Assembly (NCBI GenBank): GCA_036374435.1
Contig: DASUTU010000030.1
Location: 39,995-103,994, forward strand
Reading direction: 5' to 3'
DNA: 64,000 nucleotides
Source: CALGFI01 sp036374435
Lineage (GTDB): Bacteria > Actinomycetota > UBA4738 > HRBIN12
Numbering within the stretch: position 1 is the first letter of the stretch; the number at the start of each line of letters is the position of its first letter. The notes under the pieces were generated by a model. It saw only the letters and a list, made by a program, of their open reading frames with translations. It made no database searches and had not been told where the DNA came from. Position numbers and translations under genes: made by a program. Of this stretch, positions 53,886-62,000 are shown piece by piece.

Positions 53886-54376
53886 TCGCCGGGCTCTCCG
53901 AGCTCGACCAGGTCACCCACCGCGACCCCACGCTCGGCGAACAAGCCCTGCTCGACCTCCAGAGCGCCGAGGAACTCCCGACCGGGGTCGTACGTCGGGC
54001 AGGGATCGGCCTCGCAGGGCTCCATGTCCAGGATCGCGACGATCCGGCCGTCTTCGCCCCAGAAGGCGATCGACAGCGGGATGAGCGTGTCTTTCATCCA
54101 GAACGACGTGTGCACCGGCTCGTCCCACAGGAACGCCATGCCGTCGAACGGGTCGAGCTCCTCCCGGTGCATCAGGCCCACGCTCCGCTCCTCGGGCTCG
54201 TCGGCAACCTCCACCAGGAGGTCCACGGTCTCGGTCGCCGTCGTGATCGTCAGGTCCATCGCGTCATCGGGCCGGCCGGGATCCCCGGGCCGGACGACCG
54301 GGTCGTCACCGCCGCACGCGCCGGCGACGAGAGCAACGGCCACGAGCCGGATCAGGAGGCGTGTCACGGCGGTCAT
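53882..54376 (-). CDS. DUF192 lipoprotein
   Basis: A 164-residue exported protein. The signal peptide ends in lipobox VALVAGACGG, followed by the DUF192 domain: SVGLMHREELDPFDGMAFLW, SFWMKDTLIPLSIAF and LDMEPCEADPCP. These proteins are small secreted beta-barrels of unknown function, often near phosphate or stress genes. The start is ATG 54376. It is the first gene of a two-gene unit with the HIT-like protein, diverging from tRNA-Thr. Confidence 0.88.
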   Translation of the reverse strand: MTAVTRLLIRLVAVALVAGACGGDDPVVRPGDPGRPDDAMDLTITTATETVDLLVEVADEPEERSVGLMHREELDPFDGMAFLWDEPVHTSFWMKDTLIPLSIAFWGEDGRIVAILDMEPCEADPCPTYDPGREFLGALEVEQGLFAERGVAVGDLVELGEPGE

Positions 54377-54400
54377 CGTCCCACCCGCTGAGGCCCCGGG

Positions 54401-54406
54401 TACCAT
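54401..54406 (+). promoter_or_regulatory. -10 box of tRNA-Thr
   Basis: TACCAT ends 11 bases before the tRNA 5' end. A start near 54413 would give a very short leader. Confidence 0.4.
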
Positions 54407-54417
54407 TGAAGCCCGCG

Positions 54418-54490
54418 GCCGGAGTAGCTCAGTCGGCAGAGCACCTCCATGGTAAGGAGGGGGTCAGGGGTTCGAGTCCCCTCTCCGGCT
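54418..54490 (+). tRNA. tRNA-Thr (anticodon GGT)
   Basis: Acceptor GCCGGAG pairs with CTCCGGC, discriminator T at 54490. The anticodon stem CCTCC/GGAGG encloses ATGGTAA with GGT at 54451-54453. T-arm AGGGG-TTCGAGT-CCCCT. CCA is not encoded. It lies upstream of the tRNA-Met-tuf region, and Thr/Met tRNAs close to tuf-secE are common in bacteria. Confidence 0.95.
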
Positions 54491-54530
54491 CGACTTCCGA
54501 AGGCCGCTGTGGTGGCCTAGGCTGCCTCCG

Positions 54531-54587
54531 GTGGGCGAGTTCCTGCGCGTCGAACGTCCCGCCCGGTCCGAGGTGCAGGCCTGGTAG
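54531..54587 (+). CDS. Possible leaderless 18-residue upstream peptide
   Basis: GTG at 54531 lies 7 bases after TAGGCT (54518-54523), the same geometry as the leaderless promoters in this window. The frame runs 18 codons to a TAG at 54585-54587, 5 bases before the phosphoesterase ATG, in another frame. It could couple translation to the downstream gene. Evidence is positional only. Confidence 0.25.
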   Translation: MGEFLRVERPARSEVQAW

Positions 54588-54592
54588 CCGGG

Positions 54593-55648
54593 ATGAGCCG
54601 GACGGTTGCCGCCGTCACGGCGGTCGGCGTGTTGCTCGCGGCGACCTGGGACCCGGTGCTGGTGCGACCGGAGGCCGCGCCGGCGATCGAGAGGAGCCAT
54701 CGTGCTCCCGCCGGGTCCCCCACGCGGTGGGTGATCGGGGCCGCAGGCGACATCGCGTGCCAATCCGCTCCCAACGGCCGGCACGTGCCGGGGGGGTGTC
54801 AGTACGACGACACGGCCGACCTGGTGGTCGACCCCCGCATCGATGAGGTGCTCGTGCTCGGGGACGTCCAGTACGAGCGGGGCCGTTACGCGCACTTCCT
54901 CGACTACTACGATCCCACCTGGGGCCGCGCGTTCGACAACACGAGCCCGGTGCCGGGCAACCACGAGTACCCCAACGGCCCGACGTCCCGTCCCGGTGGG
55001 TACTTCCGGTACTTCGGCGACGAGGTGAAGGGCCCGCGGCGGCTGGGGTTCTACTCGTTCGACCTCGGCGCCTGTCCCGACGACCCCTGCTGGCACCTCG
55101 TCGCGCTGAACTCGGAGCTGTGCCTGGCCCCGGGCGGCTGCGGTCCCCCCGCCGACCCGGACGCTCCCGGCCCGGGCAATCGCATGTACCGCTGGCTTCG
55201 CCGCGACCTGGCCCGGCATCCCGACGCCGACTACCCGTGCACGCTGGCGTACTGGCACCATCCGCGGTTCTCGTTCTCGACCGGCAGCGGCGGGACGAGC
55301 CTGGTCGGACCGCTATGGGGGCTCCTGTACGAGGCCGGGGCCGATGTCGTGCTCAACGGCCACTCGCACAACTACCAGCGATGGCGCCCTCAGACGCCGA
55401 CCGGAGCGTTCGATCCGGAGCGGGGGATCCGGCAGTTCGTGATCGGAACGGGCGGGCGAAGCTTGTACGACATCCCGCGCGGACCGTACCCGGACAACCT
55501 CGTGGTGGCGCAGGCCGACGCCTTCGGCATCCTGCGGATCACGCTGCGGGCCGATGGGTACCGCTGGCGGTGGGTCACCTCGGCCGGGCAGCCGACCTTC
55601 AGGGACTCGTCAGGAGGCGACGTCGCGTGCATTCGCCTCACCCCGTGA
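54593..55648 (+). CDS. Secreted calcineurin-like metallophosphoesterase
   Basis: A 351-residue exported phosphoesterase. There is an N-terminal hydrophobic segment (3-18), then the metal-binding blocks in order: GAAGDIACQ, LGDVQYERG, VPGNHEY, YWHHPRFS and LNGHSHNYQRW. This is the purple-acid-phosphatase/PhoA-like secreted branch. Several Cys (GACPDDPC, GGCGPP, DVACIRL) may form disulfides outside the cell. The substrate is unknown, probably a phosphate ester. ATG 54593. The last 11 bases overlap a minus-strand gene remnant. Confidence 0.88.
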   Translation: MSRTVAAVTAVGVLLAATWDPVLVRPEAAPAIERSHRAPAGSPTRWVIGAAGDIACQSAPNGRHVPGGCQYDDTADLVVDPRIDEVLVLGDVQYERGRYAHFLDYYDPTWGRAFDNTSPVPGNHEYPNGPTSRPGGYFRYFGDEVKGPRRLGFYSFDLGACPDDPCWHLVALNSELCLAPGGCGPPADPDAPGPGNRMYRWLRRDLARHPDADYPCTLAYWHHPRFSFSTGSGGTSLVGPLWGLLYEAGADVVLNGHSHNYQRWRPQTPTGAFDPERGIRQFVIGTGGRSLYDIPRGPYPDNLVVAQADAFGILRITLRADGYRWRWVTSAGQPTFRDSSGGDVACIRLTP

Positions 55649-55930
55649 CCCTCGGTCGCGGCTTCGCCTTCTCGAACGTGAGCGTCACGACGTCCGCCGC
55701 ATGGTCCGAGGGCCACGCCTGGTGGTCGAGCGTCCGATCCTCGAGCTCGTCGCCCACGACCCAGGCGGACCCGACGACGGCGTCGAGCGAGGCGCTGCTC
55801 GAGATGCTCCGACGGAAGGCCGCGAGGCTCGGGTCGACGGCGTCCGTCGTCCCTCGTCCGCACGCGGGGCTCGTGCGGTACCCAGACCAGTGACCGCCAC
55901 TCCCGGGCCGGGCGTCGGTCGGCGAACCGT
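55638..55930 (-). pseudogene. Possible gene remnant (endonuclease/exonuclease/phosphatase-like C-terminus)
   Basis: The minus strand here shows coding-like third-position GC over about 80 codons ending at a TGA at 55638. The end of the translated sequence has WVVGDELEDRTLDHQAWPSDH, similar to the C-terminal SDH motif of the exonuclease/endonuclease/phosphatase superfamily. No start codon fits and the coding-like signal appears to move to another frame above about 55850 (EWRSLVWVPHEPRV), suggesting a frameshifted fragment. The identity is weak. The stretch 55649-56035 holds no other clear gene except the probable 5' end of the next one. Confidence 0.3.
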
Positions 55931-56035
55931 CCTTCGGCGGCCGGCTGGTCGGCCGCCGGGCTACTCCTCGTTTCTTGGGGCGCGGACGCCCGCGAACCGA
56001 AACCGTCCCCGCGCGTCTCCCCGGCCGGGCCGTCG

Positions 56036-56626
56036 ATGGTTCGCGATCGGTTCGAGCGTCCGGACGGTCCGATCGGCGAGACGGAGACCGGCCAGCCCTG
56101 GATCGAGATGTCCGGAACCTGGACCCTGACCGCCGGGCGAGCGGTGGCGGCGCCACAGTACGAGCAACAGGTCTGCACCGCGGTGGTCGACGCCGGCGTC
56201 CCGGATGGGCGCGTGGAGGTCGCGTTCACGCTCTCGCCAACCTCCCGGCGAGCCAACGCCCGTGTGGTGCTCCGGTTCGTCGACAACGACACCAACCTGT
56301 TCGTGAAGCTGGAACGAACCTCGGTGAACCCCGACGGGATGATGGCCATCGGGAAGAAGCAGGATGCCGCCGTGACGTACTTCCGGTCGCGGACCCGCAG
56401 GATCCGGTTCGACAACGGTGACGCCGTCGGCCTGGTGGTGGATCTGGCCGGGCCCGAGGTCCGGGCGCGGGCTTCGACCGGGGAGGAGCTCAGCCACGTG
56501 CTCGACTCGGCCGACTTCGAGCTGTTCGGATCCGTCACCAGCCACGGGCTTCGGATCAACATGGCTCCCGACGACGACGACGGCGGCTCCTCATTCGACG
56601 AGATGCGCTTCGTCCCGCCGAGCTGA
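56036..56626 (+). CDS. Secreted jelly-roll/lectin-like protein, 5' end unclear
   Basis: The first in-frame ATG gives 196 residues beginning with RDRFERPDGPIGETETGQPW and SGTWTLTAGRAVAA, the opening of concanavalin-like beta-sandwich domains of extracellular proteins. Later RANARVVLRFVDNDTNLFVK fits the same fold. Upstream in the same frame (55922-56035) is a signal-peptide-like sequence (SAAGLLLVSWGADAREP) with no start codon. A GTG at 55890 in another frame would supply the n-region with Arg-Arg, so a one-base frameshift (real or a sequencing error) probably separates the true start from the body. The binding target is unknown. Confidence 0.5.
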   Translation: MVRDRFERPDGPIGETETGQPWIEMSGTWTLTAGRAVAAPQYEQQVCTAVVDAGVPDGRVEVAFTLSPTSRRANARVVLRFVDNDTNLFVKLERTSVNPDGMMAIGKKQDAAVTYFRSRTRRIRFDNGDAVGLVVDLAGPEVRARASTGEELSHVLDSADFELFGSVTSHGLRINMAPDDDDGGSSFDEMRFVPPS

Positions 56627-56748
56627 TCCGTGCCACGTCGAGCGGTCCACTCACTGCCGGGAACCACCGCCCCCGTTCGCTCACGGAGAGGGCGATCCGC
56701 GGGCTCCGGTTGATCGAGCCGGACGCGCCGTCCGGCCCGAGCTCCAGC

Positions 56749-56785
56749 TTGACGGCACTTCGTGCGCCGACGGTAGGGTGCCTTG
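56749..56785 (+). promoter_or_regulatory. Leaderless-type promoter of the fasciclin lipoprotein
   Basis: TTGACG (56749-56754), 19-base spacer, TAGGGT (56774-56779), then 6 bases to the ATG. It is the clearest -35/-10 pair among the leaderless promoters here. The rest of 56627-56748 shows nothing I can name. Confidence 0.6.
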
Positions 56786-57301
56786 ATGAGGAAACCAATC
56801 TCGATCGCGGTCGGACTCGCGCTGCTCGCGACCTGCGACGGCGGGGAGCCGGACGCTACATCTACGGGAACACCGGTCCCGGACGAGCCCACCGTGTACG
56901 AGATCCTCCAGGACGACGAGCGATTCGCGACGTTCTTCGGTCTCGTCGAGGATCACGGCCCCGATCTCCTCAGCGTCATGAGGGTGGACTCGTGGGATCA
57001 CACCATGCTGGTGCCGATCAACCAGGCCTTCGAGGAGCTCCCCGAAGGCACGCTGGACCCGTACACGGCGAGCGAGAACGCCTTCAGGGAGTTCTTCGAC
57101 AGCCATTTCGTCGGCGGGACCATCCCGGCCGCGGAGCTGCCGGAGACGCCGCAACCCGTGGCGGGGCTGATCGAGGTCACGGTCGACGACGGCACGGTTC
57201 GCTGGGGCCGGGCGACGATCATCGAATCCGACATCGAAGCCAGGAACGGCATGGTCCATGCCATCGACACGGTCCTGTTCCCCGAGGACTACGTGACCTG
57301 A
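56786..57301 (+). CDS. Fasciclin (FAS1)-domain lipoprotein
   Basis: A 171-residue exported protein. The lipobox is in LALLATCDGG (Cys at about 17). The FAS1 domain (about 36-170) has VYEILQDDERFATFFGLV, HTMLVPINQAFEEL in place of the usual TVFAPTNxAF, and the closing NGMVHAIDTVLFP. FAS1 domains mediate adhesion or bind small molecules at the cell surface. ATG 56786 is 6 bases after a -10 box. A TTG one codon earlier is unlikely. Confidence 0.82.
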   Translation: MRKPISIAVGLALLATCDGGEPDATSTGTPVPDEPTVYEILQDDERFATFFGLVEDHGPDLLSVMRVDSWDHTMLVPINQAFEELPEGTLDPYTASENAFREFFDSHFVGGTIPAAELPETPQPVAGLIEVTVDDGTVRWGRATIIESDIEARNGMVHAIDTVLFPEDYVT

Positions 57302-57315
57302 CTCCTTCGACAATG

Positions 57316-57417
57316 TCAATGCGTCAGGTCACGGCGTACCACCAGGCCGAGGACGACGATCGCGAGCACGAGGCCGATCAAGATCCAACTCCGAGAGGTC
57401 GGTCGAGACTGATCCAC
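57316..57417 (-). CDS. 33-residue single-helix membrane microprotein
   Basis: GTG 57417 is preceded by GGAGGTGATC (57430-57421), which is complementary to the 3' end of 16S rRNA over its whole length, with 8 bases between GGAGG and the start. The product has a short polar basic N-terminus (DQSRPTSRSW), one hydrophobic helix (ILIGLVLAIVVLGLVV) and a basic end (RRDLTH). Codons have the usual high third-position GC. This looks like a genuine small membrane protein. The function is unknown. It is antisense to nothing, lying between the FAS1 gene and the next lipoprotein. Confidence 0.6.
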   Translation of the reverse strand: MDQSRPTSRSWILIGLVLAIVVLGLVVRRDLTH

Positions 57418-57527
57418 TCGGATCACCTCCCTCCGGTGCCTACCCGTGGCCCCGGGGAACGACACCAGAGCTTGGAGGTCGCGCCCATCGCCGAACGCCG
57501 CCAGGCCGTTCGTCGTATATGGAGGTG

Positions 57528-58595
57528 ATGCCCACCGCGTTCACCGGCGCCGAGGCCGACCGCGCGTCGAACGCCCGCCGCCTCCTGGCGGCCGCCGCCG
57601 TCCTGGCCGTCGTTCTCGGCGCGTGCACCGAGGCCGGACCCTCCGAAGCGAGGGATCCCACTCCCAGCGCGGATCCGGGCATCACCGGCACGGTCCTCGT
57701 GTCCCAACGGTTCGGTGGCGAGCTCGCGACGATCGAGCTGCCGGACGGGGAGCCCCAGCCGCTGACGATGCCCGAGGACGTCCGGTTCGTTCACGCGGCC
57801 TACCCGCTGGAGGATGGGCAGGTCCTCGCGGTGGTCGAACACGGTCACGCCCGGCTCCGCGCCTACCTCCTGACGGCTGGGACTGTCGAGCCGGTCGGTC
57901 CACTCCTGCGCCGAGTTCACGCATTCTCGTTCGCGGCCGGCCACCTCCTCGCCACCCGTTGCGACCGAAGCACCTCCGCGTGGCTCCTCGACCTCGCCGA
58001 TCCCGAGCGGTGGATCCCCGCCTCCGGTGCGTGCGGCGCGACCCTGTCGCCGGACGGAGCCGAGGTGGCCTGGTCGGACGGTCGACGGGTGCTTGGAGCA
58101 CCCACCGTCCCGGCGGCCGACCCGGAGCCGCTGTTCGACGCGGCCGAGCTCGAAGGCCTGCCGTCGGGCATGCGGCGTTTGGAGGTCGTCGGCGGACTCT
58201 CGTGGGGACCCGGAGGGCTGGCGATCCCGCTGGGCAACAGCGAGCGGCAGGGGGCCGCCGTCCTCGAGCCGGACGGGGCCGTCGGCTTCACCCCCCTCGG
58301 CGACCGGGGGGCGGGCATCGGGGCGAGCCTGGCCTGGCAGCCTTCCGGAGAGCTTCTGGCGGTGGCGTCGTGGGGGACCCTCGAGGCCATCGTCCGCGTG
58401 TTCCCTCCGCGCGGGGACAGCCGGGTCGTGGCGATGGACGCCGATCCGATCGCCGGCCTCGTGTGGTCGCCGGGCGGAGACGTCCTGCTGGCGGCGTCCC
58501 AGGCCCGATGGACGTTCGTGACGCCGGCCGGAGCGTGGATCAGATCGAACCCGGTGCCTCGGGGAGAGCTCGTGCCGATCGCGTGGATGGGCTGA
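57528..58595 (+). CDS. Lipoprotein with beta-propeller-like repeats, linked to an ABC exporter
   Basis: A 355-residue exported lipoprotein. Signal: LLAAAAVLAVVLGACTEAG with lipobox Cys at about 33. The rest has repeated strands of the type LSPDGAEVAWSDG, WQPSGELLAVASWG and WSPGGDVLLAASQ, like the blades of TolB/WD40 propellers. It is in one operon with the FtsX-like permease and two ATPases (stop overlaps the permease ATG). A partner or sensor role outside the membrane is likely. Start: ATG 57528 lies 7 bases after GTATAT (57515-57520), fitting a leaderless mRNA. ATG 57519 is the alternative. Confidence 0.6.
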   Translation: MPTAFTGAEADRASNARRLLAAAAVLAVVLGACTEAGPSEARDPTPSADPGITGTVLVSQRFGGELATIELPDGEPQPLTMPEDVRFVHAAYPLEDGQVLAVVEHGHARLRAYLLTAGTVEPVGPLLRRVHAFSFAAGHLLATRCDRSTSAWLLDLADPERWIPASGACGATLSPDGAEVAWSDGRRVLGAPTVPAADPEPLFDAAELEGLPSGMRRLEVVGGLSWGPGGLAIPLGNSERQGAAVLEPDGAVGFTPLGDRGAGIGASLAWQPSGELLAVASWGTLEAIVRVFPPRGDSRVVAMDADPIAGLVWSPGGDVLLAASQARWTFVTPAGAWIRSNPVPRGELVPIAWMG

Positions 58596-61201
58596 TGGGG
58601 CGCGTCCCGTTCCTGCGGCTGCTTCGGTATCCGGGTTCGTTCCTCGCCGTGTTCGGAGCCGCGGCGATCCTGTCGACCGTGACGGCAGCCGGCCCCACCT
58701 TCCTCAGCTCCACGTCGGCCGCAACGCTGCACCGCCTCGTCGAGCGCGACGCCGAGTTCCAGCTGCCGACCGTTGCGATCGGGGCCGACAGCTCGGTGGC
58801 GGCGGACGTGATCACCTATCGAACTACCCTGCTCGAGCGTGAGCTCGAGCCGTTGCTCGGGGACCCGATCGTGACCGCTCGAGGAGACGGGGTGATCGCG
58901 TCCGCGGGCAAGGGCAGGAAGCAGCCCGTTCGGATCGTGACAAGGACCGGGTTCCTCGAGCACGTCGAGCGCGTGCAGGGGACGGGCCCCGGCGGCATCT
59001 GGCTGGCGGACGTGACGGCGCGGAAGCTCAAGGTGGAGCCGGGCGATCAGTTCGAGGTGCGCGCGGCCTTCACGCGCGCATCGGTCACGGTCCAGGGTGT
59101 CTATCGCGACCTGCTCCCCGCGCCGAGAGACCCGTACTGGTCGCCCCTCGCGCAGTTCATCTACGCGACGCCGGGGGCGGACACGCGACCGCCGCCTCTG
59201 ATGCTGATGGATCTCCAGTCCTACCTCGCCCTGGAGGACGAGCTGCTCGACGAGCAGGATGCCCTGATCTGGGAGTTCCGGGTTCCGACCCGGCCGATGT
59301 CCGTCGAGGCGGCGGAAGGCCTCGCGGCTCGCCTGGACCGGTTCGAGGCGGTCATCGCGAATACCAGCACCGACGTCGGAGCCGCCTTTCGGCGCTCGAG
59401 CCGCAGCGAGCCGCTCGCCGGATGGCTGTCGTCGGCCGCCGAGATCTCCGACCCCATCGCGCCGCCGGTCCAGACGCTTGCGCTGGCCGGCCGAGCCATC
59501 GCCCTGGGGATCCTGGTCGGAGCGGGCGTGTTCATGATGCGTCGCCGGCGGGTCGAGGTCGGGGTTCTTCACGCCCGCGGGGTGGGGCCGATCCGGTTCG
59601 GGTTGCGAACGATGGCCGAGGCGGCGCTCCCGATCGTCACCGGGATGGTCGGCGGCTCCGTGCTGGCCTCGTGGATCGTCGAGCGGCTGGGCGACGGGGG
59701 GCGGATCGGTGACACCGCGCTGCGCGACGCCTGGGTGGCGGTGGGGTGGATGGGGGCCGCGGCGGTCCTCCTCCTCGGGGTCGTCGCCGCCAGCTCGATC
59801 GTGGCGGAAGGAACCGAAGAGTCGGCGGTCGCGAGGGTGACGTCCAGGTTGCCGTGGGACGTCCTCCTGGTCGTCACGGCGATCCTCGCGTTGTTCTGGC
59901 TCCGATCGGGCCGAGAGACGACCGGGGAGTCGGCTTCACAGCTCGATCCCCTGTTCCTGCTGGTCCCGCTGCTGCTGGTGACGGGCGCCGCCGGCCTGGC
60001 CGCCCGAGCGCTGCGCCTGGTGCTGCCGCGGCTGCGCCGCTGGGCCGGGCGGGGCGCCGGCACGTATCTGGCGAGCCGGCGCCTCGCCGCCGCGCCGCGG
60101 TCGGCCACGTGGCTGCTCGTCGCCTCCTCGGTGGCGGTCGGCATCCTCGTCTACGCGGGAACGCTGACGGCCTCGTTCGGGGAGAGCGCGACCCAGGGCG
60201 CGGCGCTGGCCGCCGGGAGCGACGCCGCCGTCGTCTACGGAGGCGCGTTGTCCGAGGGCGGCGACGCCCCGTTCCCGGTCACGCCGGTCGCCCGGATCGG
60301 CCGGGTGTCGTTCGCCGCCGGGTCGTCCGCCGAGCTGGATCTGTTGCTCGTGGACCCCGACACGTTCTCCGAGGCGGCGTTCTGGCGAGGCGAGTTCGCC
60401 GACCGGTCGCTCAACGAGCTCGTGAATGCGATCGCCCGTCCATCGAGCCCCCGCGTCCCGGCGATCGCGGCTGGCGCCGTCCGCGTTCCCGAGGACCCCA
60501 TCCTCTCCCTGCCAGGCTTCGATGTTCCGATCGAGATCGTGGGACGGGCGCGTACGTTTCCCGGGATCGTGGGGGCACGTCCGATGATCGTCGTGGACGG
60601 CGACGTGATGCAGACGGCAACCGAAGAGGCGGCCCTGCCGCTGGACCGCTTCATCGACCGGACCGAGCTGTGGACCCGCGCGGACGAGGATCGGGCCCGA
60701 GCCTACGTGGCCTCGCGCGACGGGACCGTGTTCACCTCGACCGGCCTCGTCAGGCTCCGAGACACCCCTCGGTACCTGGCCGTGACGGCGATGCTCCGGT
60801 TCCTCCTCGCCCTGGGTGTGCTCGCCGCCGCGGTGGTGGGGATCGTCGTCGTCCTCTACCTCCAGAGCCGACAACGCCGATCGGAGACCTCGTACGCGCT
60901 CACGCGTCGGATGGGGCTCTCGCCCGGCGCCCACCTGGGGTCGGTCGCGATCGAGGTCGTCGCCCTCCTGATCGTCGCCCTTGCGCTCGGGGCCGGCCTG
61001 GCCGTATTCGCCTCGTCGCTGGTCAACGCGGACGTGCAGGCGAGAGCGCTGGACGTGGACCTCGCCCTGTTCCGCATGCCGCTCGATCTCGTAGCGCTGT
61101 TGGGTGCCGCGCTGATCGTCTTCGGGCTGGCCGCGGCGGGGTTCGCTCAGTGGCGGGCCGATCGGGCCGACGTCGCGAAGGTGATGCGCGTTGTCGAGTG
61201 A
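58595..61201 (+). CDS. MacB/FtsX-type ABC transporter permease, large form
   Basis: An 868-residue membrane protein with two FtsX-like halves. There is one helix near the N-terminus (18-35), a large outside domain (about 40-300), then three or four helices (305-430). Further helices at about 440-480 and 515-530 precede a second outside domain (540-725) and three or four C-terminal helices (730-865). RRRRVEVGVLHARGVGP and QRRSETSYALTRRMGLSPG are the typical cytoplasmic loops after a helix. Such transporters move lipoproteins, peptides or drugs out of the membrane, or transmit force. ATG 58595 overlaps the lipoprotein stop by one base. Confidence 0.87.
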   Translation: MGRVPFLRLLRYPGSFLAVFGAAAILSTVTAAGPTFLSSTSAATLHRLVERDAEFQLPTVAIGADSSVAADVITYRTTLLERELEPLLGDPIVTARGDGVIASAGKGRKQPVRIVTRTGFLEHVERVQGTGPGGIWLADVTARKLKVEPGDQFEVRAAFTRASVTVQGVYRDLLPAPRDPYWSPLAQFIYATPGADTRPPPLMLMDLQSYLALEDELLDEQDALIWEFRVPTRPMSVEAAEGLAARLDRFEAVIANTSTDVGAAFRRSSRSEPLAGWLSSAAEISDPIAPPVQTLALAGRAIALGILVGAGVFMMRRRRVEVGVLHARGVGPIRFGLRTMAEAALPIVTGMVGGSVLASWIVERLGDGGRIGDTALRDAWVAVGWMGAAAVLLLGVVAASSIVAEGTEESAVARVTSRLPWDVLLVVTAILALFWLRSGRETTGESASQLDPLFLLVPLLLVTGAAGLAARALRLVLPRLRRWAGRGAGTYLASRRLAAAPRSATWLLVASSVAVGILVYAGTLTASFGESATQGAALAAGSDAAVVYGGALSEGGDAPFPVTPVARIGRVSFAAGSSAELDLLLVDPDTFSEAAFWRGEFADRSLNELVNAIARPSSPRVPAIAAGAVRVPEDPILSLPGFDVPIEIVGRARTFPGIVGARPMIVVDGDVMQTATEEAALPLDRFIDRTELWTRADEDRARAYVASRDGTVFTSTGLVRLRDTPRYLAVTAMLRFLLALGVLAAAVVGIVVVLYLQSRQRRSETSYALTRRMGLSPGAHLGSVAIEVVALLIVALALGAGLAVFASSLVNADVQARALDVDLALFRMPLDLVALLGAALIVFGLAAAGFAQWRADRADVAKVMRVVE

Positions 61202-62000
61202 CGTCGCGGCGGTCTGCACGGGGCTGGTCAAGATCTACCGGACGGCGACCGGCGACGTGCACGCCCTCAAGGGCATCGACGCGGTCTTCCCGGCCCGGAC
61301 GGTGACCGCCATCGTCGGGCCATCCGGCAGTGGGAAGTCGTCGCTCCTGCGGATCCTGGCAGCGCTCGACCGGCCCACCGCCGGGTCGATGCAGGTCGGA
61401 GACGTCACCGTCTCCGCGCTCGGTCGCTCGTCCCTCCGTGGGATCCGGCGCCGGATGGTCGGATACGTGTTCCAGCGACCCGGCCACAACCTCATCCCAC
61501 ACCTCACGGTTCGGCAGCACGTCGCGCTGGCGGCCCGCCTGCGGGGCTCGCAGGACCGGCGGGCCATCGACGACCTGCTCCGTCTGCTCGGACTGGAGCA
61601 ACGTCTTCGCCATCGACCCCACCAACTCTCCGGTGGCGAGCAGCAGCGGGTCGCCTTCGCCCAGGCCGTGGTGGGCAATCCGCCGCTCGTGGTGGCCGAC
61701 GAGCCCACGGCCGAGCTCGATTCGGCCACCGGCGAGCGGCTCCTCGAGGCCGTGGCGTCGCTGACCTCGCTCGGCGCGAGCTTCGTCGTCTCGACCCACG
61801 ATCCGCGAGTGGTGGCCGCGGCCACGAGAACGTTGCATCTTCGCCACGGCGCTCTCGAGGCCGAGACGGAGCACCGGCGACTCTCGGTGATCGACGAAGC
61901 CGGCCGGATCCAGCTCCCGCCGAGCGCGCTGCGGCTGTTCGGCGAGCGCCGGGCAGTGATCGAGGTGGAGGAGGATCACGTGAGGATCGAGCCGCCGTGA
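61191..62000 (+). CDS. MacB/LolD-type ABC ATPase with an AbrB-like C-terminal tail
   Basis: A 269-residue ATPase. Walker A is GPSGSGKSS, Q-loop VFQRPGHN, signature LSGGEQQRVAFAQA, Walker B LVVADEPTAELD and H-loop STHDPR. Beyond the normal end (about residue 225), IDEAGRIQLPPSALRLFG and AVIEVEEDHVRIEPP resemble one swapped-hairpin (AbrB/SpoVT) unit. The match is by pattern only. The tail may aid dimer contact or regulation. The start is TTG 61191, overlapping the permease end by 11 bases. No better codon is in frame before the conserved core. Confidence 0.88.
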   Translation: MSSDVAAVCTGLVKIYRTATGDVHALKGIDAVFPARTVTAIVGPSGSGKSSLLRILAALDRPTAGSMQVGDVTVSALGRSSLRGIRRRMVGYVFQRPGHNLIPHLTVRQHVALAARLRGSQDRRAIDDLLRLLGLEQRLRHRPHQLSGGEQQRVAFAQAVVGNPPLVVADEPTAELDSATGERLLEAVASLTSLGASFVVSTHDPRVVAAATRTLHLRHGALEAETEHRRLSVIDEAGRIQLPPSALRLFGERRAVIEVEEDHVRIEPP

